From Streptococcus sp. oral taxon 431 (lineage in GTDB: Bacteria; Bacillota; Bacilli; Lactobacillales; Streptococcaceae), in NCBI RefSeq assembly GCF_001553685.1, contig NZ_CP014264.1, positions 752,001 through 816,000 on the forward strand: a stretch of 64,000 bases of DNA. Direction: 5' to 3'. The notes beneath the pieces are model-generated. The model was not told the origin of the DNA. It saw only the letters and a program-made list of their open reading frames with translations, and did not search any database. Positions 25,260-33,065 of the stretch are shown in pieces; position 1 is the stretch's first letter, and each line of letters opens with the position of its first letter. Position numbers and translations under genes: made by a program.

Positions 25260-27203
25260 TTATTTTTCAACTCGTGATTTGTTGGCAATATCTGCAAGAA
25301 TCAATTCTACAAATGCGTCTACCGGCATAGTTTCAGTTTCTTTTTGACCATAACGGCGAACGTTTACAGCCTTCTCTTCCATTTCCTTGTCACCAACGAT
25401 CAATTGGTAAGGAATTTTTTGAGTTTGAGAAGCACGGATCTTGAATTGCATTTTTTCATTGCGTTCATCCACATCGGCACGAACACCACGGTCACGGAGT
25501 TTCTTAGCTACTTCCCAAGCGTAGTCCACGTGTTTTTCGTTAGAAACTGGGATAAGAGTTACTTGGTGTGGTGCAAGCCATGTTGGGAAGGCACCCTTGT
25601 AGTTTTCAATCAAGATAGCTGTGAAGCGTTCCATAGTTGAGATAACACCACGGTGGATCATCACTGGACGGTGTTCTTCACCATCGGCTCCGATGTATTT
25701 AAGGTCGAAGCGTTCTGGAAGCAAGAAGTCAAGCTGGATAGTAGAAAGAGTTTCTTCTTTACCAAGGGCAGTCTTAACCTGGATATCCAATTTTGGTCCG
25801 TAGAAGGCTGCTTCACCTTCAGCTTCAAAGTAGTCAAGTCCCATGTCATCCATAGCTGATTTCAACATACGTTGAGCATTTTCCCACATTTCATCATTAT
25901 CAAAGTACTTGTGAGTATCTTGAGGGTCACGATATGATAAACGGAAACGATAGTCAGTCAAGTTGAAATCTTCGTAAACGTCGATAATCAATTGAAGCGT
26001 ACGTTGGAACTCATCTTTAATTTGTTCAGGTGTTACGAAAGTATGACCATCATTAAGTGACATTTCACGTACACGTTGAAGCCCTGTAAGAGCACCAGAT
26101 TTTTCATAACGGTGCATCATACCGATTTCAGCAATACGGATTGGCAATTCACGGTATGAGTGAACGTGGTGCTTAAAGACTTCGATATGGTGAGGACAGT
26201 TCATTGGACGAAGGACAAATTCTTCACCATCTCCCATATCCATAGTTGGGAACATATCTTCACGGTAGTGATCCCAGTGACCAGAAGTCTTGTAAAGTTC
26301 TACTGAGGCAATTGGTGGAGTGTAGACGTGTTGGTAACCAGCGGCGATTTCCTTATCGACGATGTAGCGTTCCAATTCACGACGGATAGTCGCACCATTT
26401 GGTAACCAGAATGGAAGTCCTTGACCAACTTCTTGAGAAATCATGAAGAGGTCAAGCTCTTTCCCAAGTTTACGGTGGTCACGTTCTTTGGCTTCTTCAC
26501 GCATTTGAAGGTAGTTCTTCAAGTCTTTCTTGTCAAACCAAGCTGTACCGTAGATCCGTTGCATCATAGCATTGTCGCTATTACCACGCCAGTAAGCACC
26601 AGCTACATTAAGAAGGTGGAAAATTTGGATACGGCCTGTTGATGGGACGTGTGGGCCACGGCAAAGGTCTACATATTCACCTTGACGGTAGATAGTCAAA
26701 CCGCCCTCATCTTCTGAGTGTTCTTCGATCAATTCCAATTTGTATGGATCGTTCTTGAAAATTTCACGCGCTTCATCTTTAGTCACTTCCTCACGAATAG
26801 ATGGGAAGTTTTCTTTCACGATTTTCTTCATTTCTTCTTCGATACGAGGAAGGTCTTCGTTAGAGATTTGACCCGCTTGGTTGTCTGTATCGTAGTAGAA
26901 ACCATCTTCGATAGCTGGACCAACACCCAAGTGAATGTCTGGGAAGAGGCGACGAGCAGCTTGGGCAAATAAGTGAGCCGCTGAGTGACGCAAGATTGGA
27001 AGAGCATCTTCGTGATCAGGTGTCACGATTTCGATGCTTCCGTCTTCAGTGATAGCACGAGTTGTGTCAATGAGTTTGCCGTTAAATTTACCAGCAAGAG
27101 CTTTTTTAGCTAGGGAATTGCTGATAGATTGAGCAATTTCAAAAGTTGTAACGCCAGATTCGAATTCACGAACAGCGCCATCTGGGAAAGTAATTTTAAT
27201 CAT
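25260..27203 (-). CDS. thrS: Threonyl-tRNA synthetase
   Basis: A class II synthetase that charges tRNA-Thr. The 647-aa protein has the full layout: TGS domain (1-60, [11 protein letters not shown]), the editing domain with [15 protein letters not shown] near 73 and a conserved HxxxC/C pattern ending in [12 protein letters not shown] near 180, the catalytic core (motif 2 [17 protein letters not shown] near 365, motif 3 around [10 protein letters not shown] near 520), and the anticodon-binding domain from about 540. It is the second gene after a T-box leader, behind a MazG-like gene. No terminator separates the two. Confidence 0.96.
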   Translation of the reverse strand: MIKITFPDGAVREFESGVTTFEIAQSISNSLAKKALAGKFNGKLIDTTRAITEDGSIEIVTPDHEDALPILRHSAAHLFAQAARRLFPDIHLGVGPAIEDGFYYDTDNQAGQISNEDLPRIEEEMKKIVKENFPSIREEVTKDEAREIFKNDPYKLELIEEHSEDEGGLTIYRQGEYVDLCRGPHVPSTGRIQIFHLLNVAGAYWRGNSDNAMMQRIYGTAWFDKKDLKNYLQMREEAKERDHRKLGKELDLFMISQEVGQGLPFWLPNGATIRRELERYIVDKEIAAGYQHVYTPPIASVELYKTSGHWDHYREDMFPTMDMGDGEEFVLRPMNCPHHIEVFKHHVHSYRELPIRIAEIGMMHRYEKSGALTGLQRVREMSLNDGHTFVTPEQIKDEFQRTLQLIIDVYEDFNLTDYRFRLSYRDPQDTHKYFDNDEMWENAQRMLKSAMDDMGLDYFEAEGEAAFYGPKLDIQVKTALGKEETLSTIQLDFLLPERFDLKYIGADGEEHRPVMIHRGVISTMERFTAILIENYKGAFPTWLAPHQVTLIPVSNEKHVDYAWEVAKKLRDRGVRADVDERNEKMQFKIRASQTQKIPYQLIVGDKEMEEKAVNVRRYGQKETETMPVDAFVELILADIANKSRVEK

Positions 27204-27259
27204 GGTTTTCTCCTTTTTTATATTTCATAGTTTCTAAGCATTGACTTTTTATTAGCAGA

Positions 27260-27583
27260 CTACTTCCTAGTCTTAATGTTCAACTGCTTTTCTTTATCAG
27301 AGAGGAAGTTTTCCATTTCCGTCAGGATGTCTATATCCAAACGTTGAGAAAGTTCTACTAGCCACCAGATATTTTCTGAAAGTTTTTGTTCCAGTGTGTA
27401 TGGTGTTTCATCATAGTAGCGTCCTTGCTTGGTCATCACTAATCGTTGGAAATTTCCAATATCATTTGATAAAGCCAAGAGGTCTTCTTCTACCGTCCAC
27501 TTGTAATCATGATGCTTAACTTCCAGATCGTGATAAGCTTGTCGGATTGCCCAACTGCGCTCCACTAATTCTTGTAACTCCAT
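27260..27583 (-). CDS. MazG-like family protein
   Basis: A 107-aa all-alpha protein resembling the MazG-like group of nucleotide pyrophosphohydrolases. It has a helical N terminus (LVERSWAIRQAYHDLEVKH), an acidic helix (WTVEEDLLALSNDIG) and a later ENIWWLVELSQRL segment that could supply metal-binding residues. I start at MELQELVER because GAGGAG lies 7 bases upstream; the ORF's earlier ATG overlaps this site. It lies between the T-box leader and thrS, so its expression should rise when charged tRNA-Thr is low. Substrate unknown. Confidence 0.7.
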   Translation of the reverse strand: MELQELVERSWAIRQAYHDLEVKHHDYKWTVEEDLLALSNDIGNFQRLVMTKQGRYYDETPYTLEQKLSENIWWLVELSQRLDIDILTEMENFLSDKEKQLNIKTRK

Positions 27584-27599
27584 AGTTAGTCTCCTCATA

Positions 27600-27810
27600 A
27601 AAAAATTGCGACATCCTAAAAAGGACGTCGCAACGTGGTTCCACCTTCATTTATGTTCCTCAAAAAAGAGGGACACCTCTGATTGGCTCTAACGTGGCCA
27701 CCGTTTTATGTTTGCATAAAAGTCAGTAGAGTAGTATCAGTATAGTCTTCCTATGCGTTCACAGCAACCACGCACTCTCTAAAAGAAAGATTCTAAGTGA
27801 CTTGTCTCTA
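27600..27810 (-). promoter_or_regulatory. T-box riboswitch leader (thrS transcript)
   Basis: Read on the minus strand, GGTGGAACCACG (27634-27646 region) is the T-box motif that pairs with the uncharged tRNA acceptor end. A terminator stem TTGCGACGTCC with GGATGTCGCAA (27606-27633) and a T run follow. A long stem I region lies upstream to about 27810. The downstream thrS indicates a threonine specifier codon, which I cannot place with certainty. Control is by antitermination when tRNA-Thr is uncharged. Confidence 0.88.
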
Positions 27811-27816
27811 TGCATT

Positions 27817-27844
27817 ATTATAGCATGATTGCGAGATTTTTCAA
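27817..27844 (-). promoter_or_regulatory. Promoter of the T-box/thrS transcript
   Basis: On the minus strand TTGAAA (27839-27844) and a perfect TATAAT (27817-27822) are 16 bases apart. The -35 overlaps the stop-codon end of the small membrane protein gene upstream. Confidence 0.75.
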
Positions 27845-28212
27845 GGATTTTGTGAAAGTTTTTTGTTTTTCAGTTTTTGAACCAGATACCTGATAGTGGC
27901 ACCAATAACTGTACCTAGTAGAATAAGAATTTCATAGGCTAGGAAATAAACAATGATAAATTCTCTGAAAGGAATGATAGTAAAGCCATAGAGTAAGCAA
28001 CTAACTAGAAGCCAATAGAGTGAAAAACCAAATCGATAGCTATAAAGAAGCGAAACTATAAAAACTACGATGGGCGTAAGGATAAATATATTTAAAAGAT
28101 AGAGCTCCGTTAGTTTTGGATTCTGTAATAGTAGTATAAATAATCCATAAAGTGGACAATAAAAGAAAAATACGACCAGATAGTAGGGGAGATATTTAAA
28201 GAATTTACGCAT
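27841..28212 (-). CDS. Small hypothetical membrane protein
   Basis: A 123-aa protein with four hydrophobic helices (about residues 8-30, 38-60, 65-82 and 88-110), a basic start (MRKFFKYLPYY) and a lysine-rich C-terminal tail (QKLKNKKLSQNP). I see no motif. I choose the inner ATG because GAGGTG lies eight bases upstream; the ORF's outer ATG at 28221 lies inside that site. The end of the gene carries the -35 of the thrS promoter, so transcription of the two may interfere. Function unknown. Confidence 0.65.
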   Translation of the reverse strand: MRKFFKYLPYYLVVFFFYCPLYGLFILLLQNPKLTELYLLNIFILTPIVVFIVSLLYSYRFGFSLYWLLVSCLLYGFTIIPFREFIIVYFLAYEILILLGTVIGATIRYLVQKLKNKKLSQNP

Positions 28213-28297
28213 GGTAATCACCTCGTTATAAAACTATCAACTTAGATGTCCTTTCTATGAATATTATAGCATATTTGCAGTAAGAATAGTAAATCAG

Positions 28298-28326
28298 TTG
28301 ACAAAGAAGTTAGTTATTGGTAGAAT
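28298..28326 (+). promoter_or_regulatory. rpsO promoter
   Basis: A consensus TTGACA (28298-28303) and TAGAAT (28321-28326) are separated by 17 bases. Confidence 0.85.
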
Positions 28327-28349
28327 AGGAAATGTCGTAAAGACAAATA

Positions 28350-28405
28350 ACTTCTTCTTGGTTACAGGCATGCCAACCTGTCACTCGGATGAAGCCAAAT
28401 AAAAA
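28350..28405 (+). promoter_or_regulatory. Structured rpsO leader, probable S15 autoregulatory site
   Basis: ACAGG (28364-28368) pairs with CCTGT (28377-28381) inside an outer CTTC/GAAG pairing (28351-28357 with 28391-28394), just before the ribosome site of rpsO. S15 commonly binds its own mRNA leader; the specific fold here is inferred from pairing only. Confidence 0.5.
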
Positions 28406-28416
28406 GGAGAAACATC

Positions 28417-28686
28417 ATGGCAATCTCAAAAGAGAAAAAAAATGAAATCATTGCACAATATGCACGTCACGAAGGTGATACAGGTTCAGTAGAGGTTCAA
28501 GTTGCTGTCCTTACTTGGGAAATCAACCACCTTAACGAACACATCAAACAACACAAAAAAGACCACGCTACTTACCGTGGATTGATGAAGAAAATCGGTC
28601 GCCGTCGTAACTTGCTTGCATACTTGCGTAAAAACGACGTTAACCGTTACCGTGAGTTGATCAACTCTCTTGGACTTCGTCGTTAA
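28417..28686 (+). CDS. rpsO: 30S ribosomal protein S15
   Basis: Primary binder of 16S rRNA in the small-subunit platform. The 89-aa chain has the typical length and sequence: [20 protein letters not shown] with the conserved G-D-T-G-S motif near residue 20, [11 protein letters not shown] near 46, and the R-rich [24 protein letters not shown] precedes the ATG. It is monocistronic, with its own consensus promoter, and pnp (its usual neighbour in many bacteria) lies elsewhere in this window. Confidence 0.97.
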   Translation: MAISKEKKNEIIAQYARHEGDTGSVEVQVAVLTWEINHLNEHIKQHKKDHATYRGLMKKIGRRRNLLAYLRKNDVNRYRELINSLGLRR

Positions 28687-28769
28687 TTCAAGATACAAAG
28701 GCCGTCAAAAGCACAAAGCAAAAATAGGAAAATTGACGAAGAAACTTCAGTTTCTAGGAGATTTTATCT

Positions 28770-28856
28770 TTTTTGCCAAGTGCTTAGGCCGTGTTCAATT
28801 GAGCATATCTTGAAAGTAAGGCTACTCGATTGAGTAGTCTTTTTATTTTTGTCACC
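28770..28856 (+). repeat. Structured intergenic direct repeat, copy 1
   Basis: This 87-bp unit recurs almost unchanged at 29066-29151 (one substitution and one single-base indel). It contains a hairpin, GGCTACTC (28820-28827) with GAGTAGTC (28832-28839), followed by a T run, so it looks like a terminator-tailed element. It is part of the 710-bp gene-free region between rpsO and the iron transporter. Confidence 0.8.
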
Positions 28857-29036
28857 TTACCTGGGTATACGCAAGTACAATCTTCGGCTTGCCGTCTAGT
28901 CCATAAACGTTTTATCCAGCAAGAATCATGATGCTAAGGGCGATAAAAATCCGTATGAAAATAGGGAAACGACACAGTGTTCGATGAACACAAGGAGTTT
29001 CATCTTTTTCACTAGGATTTTAGCTCGAGCTCAAAT

Positions 29037-29063
29037 AAGCTCTCTGACTTCAGGGAGCTTTTT
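29037..29063 (+). terminator. Terminator-like hairpin between repeat units
   Basis: AAGCTCTCTG (29037-29046) pairs with CAGGGAGCTT (29051-29060), with one wobble and an ACTT loop. A short T run follows, just before repeat copy 2. Confidence 0.7.
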
Positions 29064-29065
29064 AC

Positions 29066-29151
29066 TTTTTGCCAAGTGCTTAGGCTGTGTTCAATTGAGC
29101 ATATCTTGAAATAAGGCTACTCGATTGAGTAGTCTTTTTATTTTTGTCACC
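29066..29151 (+). repeat. Structured intergenic direct repeat, copy 2
   Basis: The second copy of the 87-bp unit. Its hairpin is GGCTACTC (29115-29122) with GAGTAGTC (29127-29134). A second shared block, beginning CACTAGGATTTTAGC, follows each copy downstream (29010-29034 and 29249-29273), so a larger composite unit was duplicated. The stretch from 28687 to 29396 holds no credible gene. Confidence 0.8.
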
Positions 29152-29319
29152 TACCTCGATATACTCAAGTATGATCTTAGGTTACGGTTCCTAGCACTGA
29201 AAGGTAAAATAAACCAGAAAGTTCTCTCTTCGGGTAGATTTTTTTGTTCACTAGGATTTTAGCTTGAGCTCAATCAGCTGTCTAGTTTTAACAGTCTTTT
29301 TAGCTGTATCTTTCTAGCC

Positions 29320-29348
29320 TTGTTCCTGCCTTGGAAATGTGGTATACT
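29320..29348 (+). promoter_or_regulatory. Promoter of the siderophore ABC operon
   Basis: TTGTTC (29320-29325) and TATACT (29343-29348) are 17 bases apart, and the -10 is extended by an upstream TG. I saw no clear Fur or other iron-regulator box. Confidence 0.55.
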
Positions 29349-29396
29349 ATTCATGAAAATTGTCTAAATTTTTAATTTTTGTTAAAGGAGGGTTTC

Positions 29397-30443
29397 ATGC
29401 TTTCCAAATCTTCTGGAAGCCATCAAAACCTGCGATATATTTTTCTCCTATCGCTGTTGCTCGGAACTTTGGGAGTTTCTCTATTTTTGGCTGTTTCTAT
29501 GGGTTCAGTTCAAATTAGCTTGAGTGATACTTATCGGATTATTTTGAGTAAGATGGGGGCCCCTCTGGATATAGGAGAACTTTCGAAGTCTACACTTGCT
29601 ATTGTTTGGAATATGAGATTACCACGGGTTTTTCTTGGATTGATTGTGGGTGCAGGTCTTTCCATGTGTGGCAGTGTGATGCAGTCCACAGTCAATAATC
29701 CAATCGCAGAGCCCTATGTGTTAGGAATTTCAGCTGGGGCAACCTTTGGAGCAACTTTGAGTATTATTCTTGGATTTAAAGTTTTGATTGGTCTAGGTTC
29801 TTTCCTTGGAGCGCTTGTGGCAACAGTTGCAGTCCTTCTGATTGCTTCCATTCAAGGCAGGATGACAACTTCCAGCCTGATTTTATCAGGAACGGTCGTG
29901 AATGCACTATTTTTGGCTTTTTCAAACTTTATTATCTCTATTGGTGCCAATGCTGATAGCGTTATGACCATCAAGTTTTGGACCATGGGTTCCTTAGCGG
30001 GGACCTCATGGGCTCACTTAACTTTGCCAACAGTAGTAGTGGGAATAGCTTTCTTATTTTTCTCTACCCAATATCGTGTTTTTAATGCTATGATGATGGG
30101 AGATGAGGCGGCTTTGACCTTGGGAATTCCCTTGCATTTTTACTGGTATCTCTATGTGACGATTGTGGCTATAATGACAGCAATCTTGGTATCGACCTGT
30201 GGGATTATTGGTTTTGTTGGCCTTATCACACCTCATCTAGCCCGAAGTTTGGTTGGGACAAATTACAGAAGGCTATTTCCGATAGCTACTTTACTAGGTG
30301 CCCTCTTTGTCGTTTGGGCAGATGTTCTTGCTCGTGTCTTGATTCAGAATGCTGAACTTCCGATTGGTATCTTCACAGCCTTAGTAGGTGCACCTTTCTT
30401 TATCTACATGGTTGGAAGTAGACGAAGGGAGGTGAGGGTCTGA
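29397..30443 (+). CDS. Ferric-siderophore ABC transporter permease (FecCD family)
   Basis: A 348-aa BtuC/FecCD-type permease with about ten membrane helices. Family blocks include MRLPRVFLGLIVGAGLSMCG near residue 67, the NPIAEPYVLGISAGATFGA block near 100, and FVGLITPHLARSLVG near 275, the coupling-helix region that contacts the ATPase. I choose the ATG preceded by AAAGGAGGG; an earlier in-frame ATG at 29379 lies upstream of that site. Only one permease gene is present, so the transporter probably uses a homodimer, unlike the two-permease Piu system. One base separates it from the ATPase gene. Confidence 0.9.
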   Translation: MLSKSSGSHQNLRYIFLLSLLLGTLGVSLFLAVSMGSVQISLSDTYRIILSKMGAPLDIGELSKSTLAIVWNMRLPRVFLGLIVGAGLSMCGSVMQSTVNNPIAEPYVLGISAGATFGATLSIILGFKVLIGLGSFLGALVATVAVLLIASIQGRMTTSSLILSGTVVNALFLAFSNFIISIGANADSVMTIKFWTMGSLAGTSWAHLTLPTVVVGIAFLFFSTQYRVFNAMMMGDEAALTLGIPLHFYWYLYVTIVAIMTAILVSTCGIIGFVGLITPHLARSLVGTNYRRLFPIATLLGALFVVWADVLARVLIQNAELPIGIFTALVGAPFFIYMVGSRRREVRV

Positions 30444-30444
30444 T

Positions 30445-31200
30445 ATGGACTTAATGTGCCAGGATATTCACTTTGGAATCGGAGAGAAAAAAATTCTCAA
30501 AGGAATCTCACTTAAACTTGAGGGCAACCAATTTCATACCATTTTAGGACCCAATGGCAGTGGGAAGACTAGCTTGCTGAAACTCCTCTATCGACAGGAA
30601 AAGCCTGATCAGGGCTTGATTTCTCTAGATGGAAAGCCACTGGAACAATTGAGCGTCAAGGAAACGGCAAAGCAGATGGCAGTCGTCACGCAGTTTAATC
30701 AGTTACAATTTGATTGTACGGTTGAGGAAATTGTCATGCTGGGCAGAACACCCCATCTCTCTTTCTTACAAAAGGAAAAAGACAGTGATTTTGCTCTGGT
30801 TGAGGATGCTCTGGTCAAGGTAGATATGCTCGAAAAGAGAAATCGACTTTACTCTTCTTTGTCAGGAGGAGAGAAGCAGCGAGTTTTGTTGGCACGTGCC
30901 TTGGCACAAGAACCGACTCTCCTGCTCTTAGACGAACCAACCAATCATTTAGATATCAAGTACCAGCTAGACTTGTTAACCATTGTCAAAAATCTTCAGA
31001 TCAATGTGCTAGCTGTCTTGCATGATATTCAGCTAGCTTGTCGCTATTCAGACTATCTCTACCTAATGAAAGAAGGGGAGATTGTTTACCAAGGAACTCC
31101 AAAAGAGACCATCACACCCGAGTCATTGCAGGCTATCTATGACGTCCAAAGTAAGGTAACTTGGACAGAAGATCAGCAAGCTATGATTCACTATTTATAA
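30445..31200 (+). CDS. Ferric-siderophore ABC transporter ATP-binding protein
   Basis: A 251-aa FecE/FhuC-type ATPase. Walker A is GPNGSGKTS near residue 34, the signature LSGGEKQRVLLARAL near 138, Walker B LLLLDEPTNHLD, and the H-loop is AVLHDIQLACRY. It should drive uptake of a ferric chelate together with the preceding permease and the following lipoprotein. Spacing within the operon is tight on both sides (1 and 22 bases). Confidence 0.92.
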   Translation: MDLMCQDIHFGIGEKKILKGISLKLEGNQFHTILGPNGSGKTSLLKLLYRQEKPDQGLISLDGKPLEQLSVKETAKQMAVVTQFNQLQFDCTVEEIVMLGRTPHLSFLQKEKDSDFALVEDALVKVDMLEKRNRLYSSLSGGEKQRVLLARALAQEPTLLLLDEPTNHLDIKYQLDLLTIVKNLQINVLAVLHDIQLACRYSDYLYLMKEGEIVYQGTPKETITPESLQAIYDVQSKVTWTEDQQAMIHYL

Positions 31201-31222
31201 AAAATGAAAAGGAAAACAAAAC

Positions 31223-32233
31223 ATGAAAAAATCACTTAGTATATTGCTCCTAACAGTAGCTACCTTAACTTTAGCAGCTTGTGGAAATAGTGCAACAGAA
31301 AAAGCTACCACACAATCAAGCACAGAGACAAGTCAAAAGGCTAGTACAGAAACCAGCTATCCTGTAACCATCAAAACTTATGACGCTAAAGGAAATGAAG
31401 TCGAACAAGTATTTGAAAAGGCACCTGAAAAGGTCATTACCAACAATCTTTCAACAACTGAAATCCTACTTGAACTCGGTTTGAAGGATAAAATTGCTGG
31501 CATGCTCAATCCTGATAATGCCGTAACTGGTAAATACAAGGAAGCGATTGAAGCCATCCCTCATATTGGTGATAAAAAATCAGTCTCACAAGAAACTGTT
31601 CTTTCTTATGAACCAGATGCCTTGATGGGCCGCAACATGATGTTTTCTGAAAAGTCAATGGGAACCATTAGTGCTTGGAATGAAAACAAAATCCCTGTTT
31701 ATACGCAAAAAGCTTCACTTTCAAATATCCAACAGGATTTAGGAAATATCGTAGAAGATGTGAAGAATCTTGGTACCATTTTCAATGTCCAAGACAAGGC
31801 TAATCAATACGCAGAGCAATTGCAAGCTAAAATCGATGCGGTTAAAAAAGCTAACCCAGAAACACAAGGTGAAAAGAAAAAGGCTTTGATTATGGTGGCC
31901 TACAATGACGAAACCTTTGGTGCCTACAAGTCAGCCCTTCAAGAAAGTTTGCTCAACCAACTTGGTTACACAAATGTCGCAACAGGAACATCTGGTTTGA
32001 CCTTGGAAAACTTAGTATCAATGGAACCAGAGTTGATTATCTATGTAACCAGCGACCGCAATCAAAAGTTGGATGAAAAAGCAGTGGATTTGATGAAGGC
32101 AAATGCTGTTTTGGAAAATGTCCCAGCAATCAAGAACCAAAAAATCATGACTATCTCTTACGATGAGTTGATGGATTACGGTCCTGCAGTGATTGATTCC
32201 CTTGAAAAAATCAATGACTTTATCAAGAAATAA
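31223..32233 (+). CDS. Iron-siderophore substrate-binding lipoprotein
   Basis: A 336-aa FepB/CeuE-like cluster A-II binding protein. The signal peptide ends in the lipobox LAAC near residue 20, followed by a Ser/Thr-rich tether. The PF01497 fold is seen from VITNNLSTTEILLELGL onward, with a typical long helix joining two lobes. The ligand is probably a ferric siderophore scavenged from other bacteria or the host; a catechol type is suggested by the esterase that follows. The AAGGAG spanning its stop codon has no matching start codon downstream. Confidence 0.9.
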   Translation: MKKSLSILLLTVATLTLAACGNSATEKATTQSSTETSQKASTETSYPVTIKTYDAKGNEVEQVFEKAPEKVITNNLSTTEILLELGLKDKIAGMLNPDNAVTGKYKEAIEAIPHIGDKKSVSQETVLSYEPDALMGRNMMFSEKSMGTISAWNENKIPVYTQKASLSNIQQDLGNIVEDVKNLGTIFNVQDKANQYAEQLQAKIDAVKKANPETQGEKKKALIMVAYNDETFGAYKSALQESLLNQLGYTNVATGTSGLTLENLVSMEPELIIYVTSDRNQKLDEKAVDLMKANAVLENVPAIKNQKIMTISYDELMDYGPAVIDSLEKINDFIKK

Positions 32234-32909
32234 GGAGTTTAACTGGGAAGGGATTCAGGTTAGGGTCAGCCTTCCTTCAACCTATGACTCTAAACAAGCC
32301 TACCCAGTTGTGCTCTTAAACGATGGGGAACTGGATTATTTATCAGACCTATCCCAATCTGTGATTTTGGTGGGCTTGATTCCAGAAAATCGTCTGGATG
32401 ACTTTACACCTTGGCAAGCTAGTGCTTTGAAAGAAGGGGGCTCAGACTTTGGTGGAAGACTAGACCGATACCATCAAAAGCTCTTTCAAGGGATTCTAAC
32501 AACTCTGCAAAAGGACTACTTGATTGATGAAAGTCGAATTGCCTATGGTGGCTATTCACTTGGCGGTCTTGCTGCTGTTTATAGTCTCTATAGTAGCTAT
32601 CTTCCTTTGAGCTGTATTTTCTCTATCTGTGGTTCCTTCTGGTATCCAGACTTTATAGATTTTTGTAGGGGACATGACTTGATACAGAGCCAAAGCCTTA
32701 TTTATCTACAAAATGGTCAGACAGAAGGTGCTAATCATTCCAACCGTTTGTCTAAGGCTCCTATTTTTGCTAGAAACATTCATGATCTGATTTCAGAAGC
32801 AGTTCCCTCAACTTATTCTACTTTTGATGCTTATGGGCATCATGAAGCTCTTGAGCAACGCTATCATCATTTTTGTGATTGGCTGAGAGAAGAGTGGAAT
32901 CTTAAGTAA
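32214..32909 (+). CDS. Siderophore esterase-like alpha/beta-hydrolase
   Basis: A hydrolase of the PF00756 esterase family, which includes IroE, Fes and BesA (enterobactin/bacillibactin esterases). The nucleophile is in YGGYSLGGLAAVYS near residue 111, and a likely catalytic His is in AYGHHEALEQRYHHF near 205. It has no signal peptide, so it would act on imported ferric siderophore in the cytoplasm, releasing iron. The frame is open from 32193; the start at 32214 is my choice, and both candidate ATGs lie inside the binding-protein gene, giving an overlap of about 20 bases. Exact substrate unproven. Confidence 0.78.
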   Translation: MTLSRNKEFNWEGIQVRVSLPSTYDSKQAYPVVLLNDGELDYLSDLSQSVILVGLIPENRLDDFTPWQASALKEGGSDFGGRLDRYHQKLFQGILTTLQKDYLIDESRIAYGGYSLGGLAAVYSLYSSYLPLSCIFSICGSFWYPDFIDFCRGHDLIQSQSLIYLQNGQTEGANHSNRLSKAPIFARNIHDLISEAVPSTYSTFDAYGHHEALEQRYHHFCDWLREEWNLK

Positions 32910-32915
32910 AAATCT

Positions 32916-32951
32916 AATACTCTTTGTTTATGATGGACAGAGAGTATTTTT
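32916..32951 (+). terminator. Terminator of the siderophore operon
   Basis: AATACTCTTTGT (32916-32927) pairs with ACAGAGAGTATT (32937-32948), with one wobble, followed by T residues. Confidence 0.75.
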
Positions 32952-33029
32952 CTTGTCTTTATTCGTGTATATTTTGAAATTTCCGTGGGTTTGTCTAAAT
33001 CGAAAGTTTAACTGTAATGCATCAAAATG

Positions 33030-33038
33030 TGGTATAAT
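33030..33038 (+). promoter_or_regulatory. Extended -10 promoter of the helicase gene
   Basis: TGGTATAAT (TATAAT at 33033-33038) is an extended -10 without a clear -35. It lies 27 bases upstream of the ATG. Confidence 0.6.
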
Positions 33039-33065
33039 GAGTAGATAGATAGAATCGAGGATATT

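Noticed and set aside
28687..29396. CRISPR array or tRNA cluster in the large gap after rpsO
   Set aside because: Only two copies of a long repeat with unequal spacing and no spacer pattern; no cloverleaf or CCA-ending structure found.
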